Assembly: GCF_005502935.1 (NCBI RefSeq)
Contig: NZ_SCMP01000023.1
Location: forward strand, 1-44,562
Reading direction: 5' to 3'
DNA length: 44,562 nucleotides
DNA from: Pseudomonas sp. 2FG
Lineage (GTDB): Bacteria; Pseudomonadota; Gammaproteobacteria; Pseudomonadales; Pseudomonadaceae
The stretch's first letter is position 1. Each line of letters begins with the position of its first letter. Under the pieces are notes generated by a model, which worked only from the letters and a program-made list of their open reading frames with translations, made no database searches and was not told the origin of the DNA. Positions 23,923 through 32,807 of the stretch are shown piece by piece. A program made the position numbers and the translations under genes.

Positions 23923-25377
23923 ATGAAACTTATCGTTAAAGTCTTCCCTGAAATCACCATCAAAAGCCGGCCGGTGCGTAAGCGCTTTATCCGCCAGCTG
24001 GCGAAGAACATTCGCATGGTGCTGCGTGACCTGGATCCAGACCTGGTGGTGGACGGCGTGTGGGACAACCTCGACGTCGAGACCCAGCTGACCGAGCCGA
24101 AAGTGCTGCGCGAGATGATCGAGCGCCTGACCCGTACCCCGGGTATTGGGCAATTCCTCGAGGTCAACGAATACCCGCTGGCCGATCTCGATGACATGGT
24201 CGCCAAGTGCAAGGCGCATTACGCCGACCTGCTGCCTGGCAAGGTCTTTGCCGTGCGCTGCAAGCGCGCCGGCAAGCACAGCTTCAGCTCGATGGATGTC
24301 GAGCGTTATGTCGGCAGCCAACTGCGTCAGCAGTGCGGGGCGGCCGGGATTTCCCTGAAAGCGCCGGAAGTCGTAGTGCGCCTGGAGATTCGCGACCAGC
24401 GCCTGTTCGTCATCCATCATCAGCATGAGTGCATCGGCGGTTATCCGCTGGGCGCCATCGAGCACGCGCTGGTGCTGATGTCTGGCGGCTTCGACTCGAC
24501 GGTAGCGGCCTATCAGATGATGCGCCGCGGGCTGGTCAGCCACTTCTGCTTCTTCAACCTCGGTGGCCGTGCCCATGAACTGGGGGTGATGGAGGTGGCG
24601 CACTACCTCTGGGACAAGTACGGCCGCTCGCAGCGGGTGCTGTTCGTCAGCGTGCCGTTCGAGGAAGTGCTCGGCGAGATTCTCGGCAAGGTCGATAACA
24701 GCCATATGGGGGTGGTGCTCAAGCGTATGATGCTGCGCGCCGCCAGCACTATCGCCGATCGCCTGGATATCGACGCGCTGGTCACCGGCGAGGCGATTTC
24801 CCAGGTCTCCAGCCAGACCCTGCCGAACCTCGCGGTGATCGACCGGGCCACCGACAAACTGGTGATCCGCCCGCTGATCGCCAGCCACAAGCAAGACATC
24901 ATCGACATGGCGACGCAGATCGGTACCGCCGAGTTTGCCAAGCACATGCCGGAATACTGCGGGGTGATTTCGGTGAACCCGACCACCCGCGCCAAGCCCG
25001 AACGCGTCGTCTACGAAGAGGCCCAGTTCGATATGGCCGTGCTGGAGCGCGCCTTGGCGCGCGCTCGCCTGGTGCCGATCGACCGGGTGATCGACGAGTT
25101 GGGCGAAGACATCCAGGTCGAGGAAGTGAGTGAAGCCTTGCCTGGGCAGATCGTCCTGGACATCCGTCATCCGGATGCTCAGGAAGACCTGCCGCTGGAG
25201 CTGAACGGCATCGAGGTCCAGCCTTTGCCGTTCTTCGCACTCAACAGTCGCTTCAAGGAACTGGATATCACCCGCCAGTACCTGCTGTATTGCGACAAAG
25301 GCGTGATGAGCCGCCTGCATGCCCACCACTTGCTCAGCGAGGGGCATGCCAATGTGCGCGTTTATCGTCCGGCATAA
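23923..25377 (+). CDS. thiI: tRNA 4-thiouridine synthetase / sulfurtransferase ThiI
   Basis: A 484-aa ThiI with all domains: an N-terminal ferredoxin-like region and THUMP domain (about residues 60-165), the adenylating PP-loop SGGFDS (187-192), and a C-terminal rhodanese domain. It makes s4U8 in tRNA and delivers sulfur for the thiazole of thiamine. Both catalytic cysteines are present: Cys346 (EYCGV) and the persulfide Cys457 (LYCDKG), corresponding to E. coli C344 and C456. Because the rhodanese domain is intact, the protein is the long gammaproteobacterial form active in both pathways. ATG 23923 agrees with the family start (MKLIVKVFPEI). Confidence 0.97.
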   Translation: MKLIVKVFPEITIKSRPVRKRFIRQLAKNIRMVLRDLDPDLVVDGVWDNLDVETQLTEPKVLREMIERLTRTPGIGQFLEVNEYPLADLDDMVAKCKAHYADLLPGKVFAVRCKRAGKHSFSSMDVERYVGSQLRQQCGAAGISLKAPEVVVRLEIRDQRLFVIHHQHECIGGYPLGAIEHALVLMSGGFDSTVAAYQMMRRGLVSHFCFFNLGGRAHELGVMEVAHYLWDKYGRSQRVLFVSVPFEEVLGEILGKVDNSHMGVVLKRMMLRAASTIADRLDIDALVTGEAISQVSSQTLPNLAVIDRATDKLVIRPLIASHKQDIIDMATQIGTAEFAKHMPEYCGVISVNPTTRAKPERVVYEEAQFDMAVLERALARARLVPIDRVIDELGEDIQVEEVSEALPGQIVLDIRHPDAQEDLPLELNGIEVQPLPFFALNSRFKELDITRQYLLYCDKGVMSRLHAHHLLSEGHANVRVYRPA

Positions 25378-25507
25378 AACGCCGGGTCTGTTTGGCGGCA
25401 GTATCCGCCACCGCCCCCCCGACCGACGGGGCTGCCCCGCCACTTCATTATTCATACTGGCCGCTTAAACTTAGCGGCGAACCGAATCCTCTGATCGAGA
25501 TACACAA

Positions 25508-27325
25508 GTGATCGAAAATCTACGCAACATCGCCATCATTGCTCACGTTGACCATGGTAAGACCACCCTGGTAGACAAACTCTTGCGTCAATCCGGCACC
25601 CTGGAACGCGGCGAGCTCAACGACGAACGCGTGATGGACTCCAACGACCAGGAGAAAGAGCGCGGTATTACCATTCTGGCGAAAAACACCGCCATCAACT
25701 GGAACGGCTACCACATCAACATCGTGGATACCCCGGGCCACGCCGACTTCGGCGGCGAAGTTGAACGCGTAATGTCGATGGTTGACTCCGTTCTGCTGCT
25801 GGTTGACGCTCAAGACGGCCCTATGCCGCAAACCCGTTTCGTGACCAAGAAGGCGTTCGAAGCCGGCCTGCGTCCAATCGTGGTCATCAACAAGGTTGAC
25901 CGTCCAGGTGCGCGTCCGGACTGGGTTCTGGACCAGATCTTCGACCTGTTCGACAACCTGGGCGCTACCGAAGAGCAGCTGGACTTCCAAGTCGTTTACG
26001 CCTCCGCGCTGAACGGTATTGCCGGTCTGGAACACGCCAACATGGCTGAAGACATGACGCCGCTGTACCAGGCGATCATCGACCACGTACCGGCTCCGAA
26101 AGTCGACCGTGACGGTTCGTTCCAGATGCAAATCTCGGCACTGGACTACAACAGCTTCCTGGGTGTTATCGGCGTTGGTCGTATCGCTCGTGGTCGCGTC
26201 AAGCCGAACACTCAAGTTGTGGCCATCGACGTTGACGGCAAGAAGCGTAACGGTCGTATCCTCAAGCTGATGGGGCACCACGGTCTGCACCGTATCGACG
26301 TTGAAGAAGCAGCTGCCGGCGATATCGTCTGCATCAGCGGCTTCGACGAGCTGTTCATCTCCGACACCCTGTGCGACCCACAGAACGTTGAAGCGATGAA
26401 GCCGCTGACCGTTGACGAGCCAACCGTTTCCATGACCTTCCAGGTCAACGACTCGCCGTTCTGCGGTCGCGAAGGCAAATTCGTCACCAGCCGTAACATC
26501 AAAGAACGTCTGGACAAAGAACTGCTCTACAACGTAGCCCTGCGCGTTGAAGAAGGCGACACCGCCGACAAGTTCAAAGTCTCCGGCCGTGGTGAGCTGC
26601 ACCTCTCGGTACTGATCGAAACCATGCGTCGCGAAGGCTTCGAAATGGGTGTCGGTCGTCCGGAAGTGATCATCCGTATGGTTGACGGCGTGAAGCACGA
26701 ACCCTACGAAAACGTCACCATCGACGTGCCAGAAGTTTCCCAGGGCGCTCTGATGGAGCAAATGGGTAACCGTAAAGGCGACCTGACCAACATGGTTCCG
26801 GATGGCAAAGGCCGCGTTCGCCTTGAGTACAACATCCCGGCCCGTGGCTTGATCGGTTTCCGTAACGAGTTCCTGACCCTGACTTCCGGTGCCGGCATTC
26901 TGACCAGCATCTTCGATCGTTACGACGTGATGAAGTCCGGCGATATGTCCGGCCGTCAGAACGGCGTACTGGTTTCGGTGGCTACCGGTAAGGCGCTGAC
27001 CTACTCGCTGGAAACCCTGCAGGCGCGTGGCAAGTTGTTCCTCGGCCACGGCGAAGACGTGTACGAAGGCCAGATCGTCGGCATCAACAGCCGCGACAAC
27101 GACCTGGGTGTGAACCCGACCAAAGGCAAGAAGCTCGACAACATGCGTGCTTCCGGTAAAGACGAAACCATCGCATTGGTTCCGCCGATCCGCTTCACCC
27201 TGGAGCAAGCTCTGGAATTCGTCCAAGAAGACGAACTGTGTGAAGTGACGCCGAAGTCGATCCGTCTGCGTAAGAAAATTCTTGGTGAGAGCGAGCGTAC
27301 CCGCGCTGCTAAGAAAAGTAGCTGA
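25508..27325 (+). CDS. typA: Ribosome-associated GTPase TypA/BipA
   Basis: A translational GTPase of 605 aa. It starts at GTG 25508, giving MIENLRNIAIIAHVDHGKTT with the G1 loop AHVDHGKT. G2 (RGITI), G3 (DTPGH) and G4 (NKVD) follow in order, then EF-G-like domains III and V and the BipA-specific C-terminal domain. BipA binds the ribosome and helps 50S assembly and growth under stress and low temperature. The codon use differs from neighbours, with many GTT, GGT and CGT codons, as expected for a highly expressed gene. A strong terminator follows 15 bp after the stop. A 568-aa antisense frame is a shadow. Confidence 0.98.
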   Translation: MIENLRNIAIIAHVDHGKTTLVDKLLRQSGTLERGELNDERVMDSNDQEKERGITILAKNTAINWNGYHINIVDTPGHADFGGEVERVMSMVDSVLLLVDAQDGPMPQTRFVTKKAFEAGLRPIVVINKVDRPGARPDWVLDQIFDLFDNLGATEEQLDFQVVYASALNGIAGLEHANMAEDMTPLYQAIIDHVPAPKVDRDGSFQMQISALDYNSFLGVIGVGRIARGRVKPNTQVVAIDVDGKKRNGRILKLMGHHGLHRIDVEEAAAGDIVCISGFDELFISDTLCDPQNVEAMKPLTVDEPTVSMTFQVNDSPFCGREGKFVTSRNIKERLDKELLYNVALRVEEGDTADKFKVSGRGELHLSVLIETMRREGFEMGVGRPEVIIRMVDGVKHEPYENVTIDVPEVSQGALMEQMGNRKGDLTNMVPDGKGRVRLEYNIPARGLIGFRNEFLTLTSGAGILTSIFDRYDVMKSGDMSGRQNGVLVSVATGKALTYSLETLQARGKLFLGHGEDVYEGQIVGINSRDNDLGVNPTKGKKLDNMRASGKDETIALVPPIRFTLEQALEFVQEDELCEVTPKSIRLRKKILGESERTRAAKKSS

Positions 27326-27340
27326 TACGCTACGAAGCTG

Positions 27341-27374
27341 AAAAAAACCGCCATCCTCGATGGCGGTTTTTTTT
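27341..27374 (+). terminator. Rho-independent terminator of typA
   Basis: ACCGCCAT and ATGGCGGT pair around CCTCG, with seven A before and eight T after the stem. It follows the typA stop closely and could work in both directions. Confidence 0.95.
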
Positions 27375-27493
27375 GCCTAAGCGAATAGTCGCTGAGGCGT
27401 GCCGAGCATGCCCTGACGTTTTATCAGCCGTGTACTATCCAGCATCTTGTCGATGCCCGACGGCATCCCGCAACTTTTCCAAGGAGTCCCGAC

Positions 27494-28429
27494 ATGGCCG
27501 GAGTCAGCCTGCTGACCCTGATTGACGATATTGCCGGCGTGCTGGACGACGTGGCGGCGATGACCAAGGTGGCCGCGAAGAAAACCGCGGGAGTGCTGGG
27601 CGATGACCTCGCACTGAATGCCCAGCAGGTTGCCGGCGTCAAGGCCGACCGCGAGCTGCCGGTGGTCTGGGCAGTGGCCAAGGGCTCGGCATTGAACAAG
27701 CTGATTCTGCTGCCGGCGGCGTTGCTCATCAGCGCATTCGCACCCTGGGCGGTGACGCCGCTGCTGATGCTGGGCGGTGCCTACCTCTGCTTCGAGGGCT
27801 TCGAGAAGCTGGCGCACAAGTGGCTGCACAGCGCAGCGGAGGATCAGGCCGAACATGCGGCGCATGCCGAGGCGCTGGCCGACCCCGAGGTCGATCTGCT
27901 CGCCTTCGAGAAGGACAAGATCAAGGGCGCGATCCGTACCGACTTCATCCTCTCCGCCGAGATCATAGTGATCGCCCTGGGCACCGTGGCGGGCGCCGTC
28001 TTCGGCACCCAGGTGGCGGTGCTGGTGGGCATCGCCGCGGTCATGACGGTCGGCGTCTATGGCCTGGTGGCCGGCATCGTCAAGCTGGACGATCTGGGGC
28101 TGTATCTCAGCCAAAAGGGCAACGGGCTGGCCCGGGCCATCGGGGGCGGCCTACTGCGCGCGGCGCCTTACCTGATGAAGGGCCTGTCCGTGGTCGGCAC
28201 GGCGGCCATGTTCCTGGTCGGCGGCGGCATCCTGACCCACGGCATGCCGGGCGCCCATGAGCCGCTCCAGCATCTGGCTCAGATGGCCGGCGCCGTGCCG
28301 GGGATAGGGGGTGTGCTGAAAGTCGTACTGCCGACTCTGCTGAACGCCCTGGTGGGGATCGCCGCGGGTGCGCTGGTGCTGGCGGGCGTGAGCCTGGTGA
28401 AGCGGTTGATCCCGGCCGGCAAAGGCTGA
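27494..28429 (+). CDS. DUF808 family inner-membrane protein (YedI-like)
   Basis: A 311-aa polytopic membrane protein of the DUF808/YedI family, whose function is unknown. It begins MAGVSLLTLIDDIAGVLDDVA, the family signature. Several hydrophobic helices follow (about residues 72-95, 157-175, 178-200, 228-250 and 282-302). AAGGAG lies 9 nt before ATG 27494. It is a monocistronic gene between two converging units. A 14-bp perfect inverted repeat lies right after it, shared with the convergent YkgJ-type gene. I cannot propose a substrate. Confidence 0.9.
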   Translation: MAGVSLLTLIDDIAGVLDDVAAMTKVAAKKTAGVLGDDLALNAQQVAGVKADRELPVVWAVAKGSALNKLILLPAALLISAFAPWAVTPLLMLGGAYLCFEGFEKLAHKWLHSAAEDQAEHAAHAEALADPEVDLLAFEKDKIKGAIRTDFILSAEIIVIALGTVAGAVFGTQVAVLVGIAAVMTVGVYGLVAGIVKLDDLGLYLSQKGNGLARAIGGGLLRAAPYLMKGLSVVGTAAMFLVGGGILTHGMPGAHEPLQHLAQMAGAVPGIGGVLKVVLPTLLNALVGIAAGALVLAGVSLVKRLIPAGKG

Positions 28430-28439
28430 AACCGCCAGC

Positions 28440-28482
28440 GGCCCTGCGCGATGTTCAGCCGAGCTGGGCATCGCGCAGGGCC
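28440..28482. terminator. 14-bp perfect inverted repeat between convergent genes
   Basis: GGCCCTGCGCGATG (28440-28453) and its exact complement (28469-28482) flank a 15-nt loop. It sits between the DUF808 stop and the convergent YkgJ-family stop. Neither side has a T run, so it is not a classical intrinsic terminator but could block read-through or protect 3' ends. Confidence 0.5.
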
Positions 28483-28509
28483 GACGCACAGCAGATCATG
28501 AACAGGTCC

Positions 28510-28905
28510 TCAGGCCTTCGGCTTGTAGGCGCAATAGCCAGGCCGTGGGCCAATCTTCGGGTGATTGCGGCAGGTGTCTGGGCGCTGGTCGTAGATGCTG
28601 CACAGGCGCGTCTTGCGATCCAGATAGAGGCAGTCGTTATTGCCCATGCGGGTCAGGGTGTAGATGCCATATTTCTGGTTGAAGCGCTCGACCACACCCT
28701 CTTTCATCAGGCGCTTGGCAATCTGCTTGGGCGGCTCGCCGCGTTCGAACTCCTGCACCAGTCCGATGCGCAGCAAATCGGTGAAGCGCACTTCCACCGG
28801 CATGGTGCAGCAGCTGGAAACGCAACTGCTGCACATGGTTCTTTCGTATTTGATCCAGGTGTCCGTGCGATCGAGCTCGGCACCGACGATCAACAGCTTG
28901 GTCAT
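28510..28905 (-). CDS. YkgJ family cysteine-cluster protein
   Basis: A 131-aa soluble protein with the cysteine pattern of the YkgJ/UPF0153 family (putative zinc- or iron-binding): CSSCVSSCC near residues 25-33, then CLYL, LCSIYDQRPDTCRNHP and GYCAYKP. The spacing of Cys residues with the RP.TCR..P motif is diagnostic. Biochemical function is not known to me. It stands alone on the minus strand, with a good sigma-70 promoter upstream (28939-28966). Confidence 0.88.
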   Translation of the reverse strand: MTKLLIVGAELDRTDTWIKYERTMCSSCVSSCCTMPVEVRFTDLLRIGLVQEFERGEPPKQIAKRLMKEGVVERFNQKYGIYTLTRMGNNDCLYLDRKTRLCSIYDQRPDTCRNHPKIGPRPGYCAYKPKA

Positions 28906-28938
28906 TTATCCACACCTGCAGGGCGTTCTGGGCGCGGC

Positions 28939-28966
28939 ATGATAGCGGGGCTGGCGAATTTGTGAA
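28939..28966 (-). promoter_or_regulatory. Sigma-70 promoter of the YkgJ-family gene
   Basis: Minus-strand -35 TTCACA (complement of 28961-28966) and -10 TATCAT (complement of 28939-28944), each 5/6 to consensus, are separated by 16 bp. The ATG lies 34 bp downstream of the -10. Confidence 0.55.
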
Positions 28967-29150
28967 CAACCATCTGCCGGCTGGTCGCACTGGCTGGATT
29001 GTTTTGAACCTGTGCGGCGCAGCGCATTCGCCGCTATAAGCTGAGGTGGCGGGGCCGATATACTGGCCGGCAGCTTAATTGCGCCGGCCTTGCGGGCTGC
29101 AGCGCAGGGCCGCCGGTGGTGTGTTCGTAACCCGATGGGGAAATCAGTGC

Positions 29151-32100
29151 ATGCAATGGATCTTCATGCTGGTCGGTCTGCTGGTCGGCGCCTCGGTGGG
29201 TGAGTCGGTTACTGGCGGGTTCTTGGGCGGATTGCTCGGTCTGGGTCTCGGTCAGGCGCTCAAGCTGCAGCGCCTGCAAGCGCAGAACGCCGAGCTGCGC
29301 CAGGAGTTGAAGCGCTTCGCCGAGCGCTTCGAGCGCGGTACCGAGGCGATGCATCAGCGCTTGCTCAAGGTCGAGCAGGGTCAGGCGCCCGAAGCGGCGC
29401 AAGCCGCCGCGCCGGTCGAGCCGGCAGCGCCGCCGCAGGCGGCCGCCGAGGCGCCGGTCACCGCGAGGGTCGAGCCCGAGCCGCTTGCTGAAGCCGAACT
29501 GAGTTGGGAGCTGCCTGCCGAATTGCTGGCCGAGCCGGCTGAACCCGCACCCGCGCCGCGTGCCGCCGCGGCCAGTGCCTGGACCGCCGAAGCCCAGGGC
29601 GCCGAGCCGCCGCGCCGAGCCGCCGCACCTATTCCGCCACAGCCGCGCGAGCCTTCGCCGATCGAACGGGCGATCGACGTGGCGCAAGCCTGGCTGTTCG
29701 GTGGCAATACCGTGCTGCGCATCGGTGTGCTGCTGTTGTTCCTCGGCCTGGCCTTCCTCCTGCGTTACGCCACCGAAGGCATGCTGGTGCCGGTGGAGAT
29801 GCGTTACGCCGGGGTGGCCGCGAGTGCGATCGCCTTGCTTGGCCTGGGGTGGTGGTTGCGCCTGCGTAATCCGAACTATGCGCTGATGCTGCAAGGCACC
29901 GGGATTGCCGTGTTGTACCTGACGGTGTTCGCCGCCATGCGCCTGCATCCGCTGCTGTCGCCGGGAATGGCGCTGTCGCTGCTGGTGGTGGTGACGCTCT
30001 GTTCGGCGATCCTGGCGGTGGCGCAGAACGCCATGGGCCTGGCCGCGGTGGCGGCTTTGGGCGGGTTTGCCGCACCGATCCTGACCTCGACCGGCAGCGG
30101 CGACCACGTCGCGCTGTTCGCCTATTTCGCGCTGTTGAATGCCGGCATCTTCGCCATCGCCTGGTTCAAGGCCTGGCGCCTGCTCAACCTGATCGGCTTT
30201 GTCGGCACCTTCGGCATCGGCTTCGCCTGGGGGCTGAGCTCCTACACGCCTGAACTGTTGTGGAGCACCGAGCCGTTCCTGATCCTGTTCTTCCTGATGT
30301 ACCTGGCCATCGGCCTGTTGTTCGCCCGGCGCCGGTTGCGTGAAGTGGGCACCGGGCCGGAGGACGACAGTCGCGCGGCGTTGCTGCGCTGGTCGGCGCG
30401 CCAGGGCGACTATGTCGACGGCACCGTGCTGTTCGGCCCGCCCATAGTCGGTTTTGGCCTGCAGTTCGCGCTGGTGCAGCACCTCGAGTTTGCCGCCGCC
30501 TTCAGTGCGCTGGCGCTGGGGTTGTTCTACCTGGGCCTGGCGCGGCTGCTGGCTGGGCGGGCGCCGGGGCGCGTCTTGCTGCTGGTGGAAACCTGCCTGG
30601 CGCTGGGGGTGGTGTTTGCCACGCTGGCGATCCCCTTGGGTCTGGATGCGCGTTGGACGGCGGCGGCCTGGGCGGTGGAGGGTGCGGGCATCTACTGGCT
30701 GGGCCTGCGTCAGCAGCGCACCCTGGCCCGCGCCTTTGCCTTGCTGTTGCAGCTGGGGGCGGCGCTGGCGTTCCTGGCCGAACTGGAGTCGGGCGTGGAT
30801 AGCTTGTTGAGCGGTGCGCCACTGGGTGCGCTGCTGCTCGGTGCGGCCTTGCTGTTCAGTCATGAGCGGTTGCGTCGTGCATTGCCTGCACAGGCGACGA
30901 GTTGGGAGCGGCGTGGCTTGCCGGTCCTGGCCTGTGCCGGTCTGGCCTTCCTCTATCTCCTGGCGCCGTTGAACCTGTTGGCCGAGGCCACGGCGATTGG
31001 CTGGGCGCTGGCCGGTTTGGCGACCTTGTTCGCCGGGCTGCGCATCCATTCGCGCAGCTTCCTGTTCAGCGCCTTCGCCGTGCAGTTGCTCGGCGGCGCG
31101 CTGTTCCTGCTGCAGCTGAAAACCGCCTCGGGGACCGAGACCGGTGTATTCAGTGCCGGTTGGCGTGGCTTGGTCACTGCCTCGCTGATCGGCCTGGCGC
31201 TGATCGGCGGCATGCTGATCGCCGCGCGCGACAAGCAAGTCAGCAGCGATGCGCGCTTGATGCGCGGCTTGTCGCTGGTGCTGCTGGTCGGCCTGGTGTT
31301 TATCAACCTGGCGGTACTGTTCGTGCTGCCTTGGCAGACCGCCAGCGCGGTGTGGGCGGGTAGCGGGTTGTTGATCATCTGGCTCAGCTTGCATCTGCAA
31401 CAGCGCGCGAGCTTCGTCTTCGGCCTGCTGCTGCAAGCGCTGGGCGGGGTGGCCTTCCTGGCGGCGAGCCCGCTGTTGCTCGGTCAGTTGAGTGCGCAAG
31501 GCTTGCGGCCGCTGGCACATGCCGGATTCTGGACCCCGGCGGTGCTGGCGCTAGCCGCGTTGATCGGCGCCTGGCGGCTGTTCCTGGCGGCCAGGCGTGA
31601 CGACGAGTCGATGGGCGCGCTGAGCCTGGAGCGGCTGTCGCAGTTGCTGCTGGTCTGGGGTGCGGGCTGGTGGACGCTGGCGTTGGTCGGCGAGGTGCTG
31701 CGCTTCGCGACAATGGACTTGCAGGTGCCGCTGCTGTTGATGGTCGCAGCCGGCACGGTGGCGCTCTGGACCTTGCTGGCCGTGCGTGTGCAATGGCGAG
31801 CGCTGGCGCTGCTCTGCCCGTTGCTGGTGCCGGCCGCCGGCGTGGCGCTGCTGTATGCCTGGCAGGCGGACTACCACCCGGCGGCGAATTTCGGCTGGCT
31901 GGCTTGGGGGCTGTTGTTTGCCGTGCATCTAGGCTCCTTGCAGCGCCTGGCCACGCTGCTGCCCGCGGGCGCCTTGAGTGCGGCCCATGTGTTTGGCTGC
32001 TGGCTGATCATCGGCGTGCTGGCGTTGGAGTTGCGCTACCTGCTGTATGTCTTGTCCGAGCATTACAACGCTTGGCGTTGGCTGGGCTGGGCGTTGCTGC

Positions 32101-32807
32101 CAAGTGGCTATCTATTGCTGATGGCTCAGCCGCTGAAGGCTCCACTGCCGATGGCCGCGGCGCGTAGCTTGCCGTGGCCGGTGCGGGCCTACCCGCGCGA
32201 GTATCGAGTGCTCGCCGCCGGGCCCTTGGCACTGTTGATGCTGGCGTGGTTCTGGCTGGCGAATAGCGCCAGCGATGGCGGCGCCGAGCCGCTGCCGTAT
32301 CTACCGCTGATCAACCCGCTGGAACTGGGCTTGCTGTTCGCCTTGCTCGGCGTGTGCAACTGGCTGCGCAGCGGCTTGCCGCAATTGGGCTTCGCCGCCG
32401 GCCAGCTGAGCTGGCTGCCACAACTGGTGGCGGGCGCCTCGTTGTTTGCCTTGTGCACCGCCGCGGTGTTCCGCACGGCGCATCACTGGGGTGGCGTGCC
32501 TTATCAACTGGCGGCGCTGCTCGAGTCGATGCTGGTGCAGGCGGGTTTGTCCATCGTCTGGACGCTGATCGCCCTGGCCTTGATGATCGCCGGCCATCTG
32601 CGCAGTCGCCGCGAGTTCTGGCTGGTGGGTGCGGTGCTGATTGCCGTGGTGGTGGCCAAACTGTTCTTCGTCGAGCTGGGCAATCGCGGCGGCCTGGAAC
32701 GCATAGTGTCGTTTATCGGAGTCGGCGTGTTGTTGTTGATCGTCGGCTATTTCGCCCCGTTGCCACCCCGGCAGCCGGCATCTGAAGCAGAGCAGGGCCG
32801 TACATGA
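29151..32807 (+). CDS. DUF2339 large polytopic membrane protein
   Basis: A 1218-aa membrane protein. It has an N-terminal glycine-zipper helix (about residues 1-32, MLVGLLVGASVGESVTGGFL), a coiled coil (about 35-75), and a Pro/Ala/Glu-rich linker (about 80-175). More than 25 hydrophobic segments then fill the rest, which is the DUF2339 architecture. Function is unknown in this family. ATG 29151 begins the first helix directly; an upstream in-frame codon gives an Arg-rich extension unlike the family. The stop overlaps the DUF3999 gene by 4 bp, so the two are co-translated. An 828-aa antisense frame is a composition artefact. Confidence 0.9.
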   Translation: MQWIFMLVGLLVGASVGESVTGGFLGGLLGLGLGQALKLQRLQAQNAELRQELKRFAERFERGTEAMHQRLLKVEQGQAPEAAQAAAPVEPAAPPQAAAEAPVTARVEPEPLAEAELSWELPAELLAEPAEPAPAPRAAAASAWTAEAQGAEPPRRAAAPIPPQPREPSPIERAIDVAQAWLFGGNTVLRIGVLLLFLGLAFLLRYATEGMLVPVEMRYAGVAASAIALLGLGWWLRLRNPNYALMLQGTGIAVLYLTVFAAMRLHPLLSPGMALSLLVVVTLCSAILAVAQNAMGLAAVAALGGFAAPILTSTGSGDHVALFAYFALLNAGIFAIAWFKAWRLLNLIGFVGTFGIGFAWGLSSYTPELLWSTEPFLILFFLMYLAIGLLFARRRLREVGTGPEDDSRAALLRWSARQGDYVDGTVLFGPPIVGFGLQFALVQHLEFAAAFSALALGLFYLGLARLLAGRAPGRVLLLVETCLALGVVFATLAIPLGLDARWTAAAWAVEGAGIYWLGLRQQRTLARAFALLLQLGAALAFLAELESGVDSLLSGAPLGALLLGAALLFSHERLRRALPAQATSWERRGLPVLACAGLAFLYLLAPLNLLAEATAIGWALAGLATLFAGLRIHSRSFLFSAFAVQLLGGALFLLQLKTASGTETGVFSAGWRGLVTASLIGLALIGGMLIAARDKQVSSDARLMRGLSLVLLVGLVFINLAVLFVLPWQTASAVWAGSGLLIIWLSLHLQQRASFVFGLLLQALGGVAFLAASPLLLGQLSAQGLRPLAHAGFWTPAVLALAALIGAWRLFLAARRDDESMGALSLERLSQLLLVWGAGWWTLALVGEVLRFATMDLQVPLLLMVAAGTVALWTLLAVRVQWRALALLCPLLVPAAGVALLYAWQADYHPAANFGWLAWGLLFAVHLGSLQRLATLLPAGALSAAHVFGCWLIIGVLALELRYLLYVLSEHYNAWRWLGWALLPSGYLLLMAQPLKAPLPMAAARSLPWPVRAYPREYRVLAAGPLALLMLAWFWLANSASDGGAEPLPYLPLINPLELGLLFALLGVCNWLRSGLPQLGFAAGQLSWLPQLVAGASLFALCTAAVFRTAHHWGGVPYQLAALLESMLVQAGLSIVWTLIALALMIAGHLRSRREFWLVGAVLIAVVVAKLFFVELGNRGGLERIVSFIGVGVLLLIVGYFAPLPPRQPASEAEQGRT

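Noticed and set aside
25520..27226. A 568-codon open frame antisense to typA
   Set aside because: It lies wholly inside typA on the other strand and shows no domain pattern.
29034..31520. An 828-codon frame antisense to the DUF2339 gene
   Set aside because: Its Gln/Arg/His-rich composition is the mirror of leucine-rich membrane helices, which is a composition artefact.
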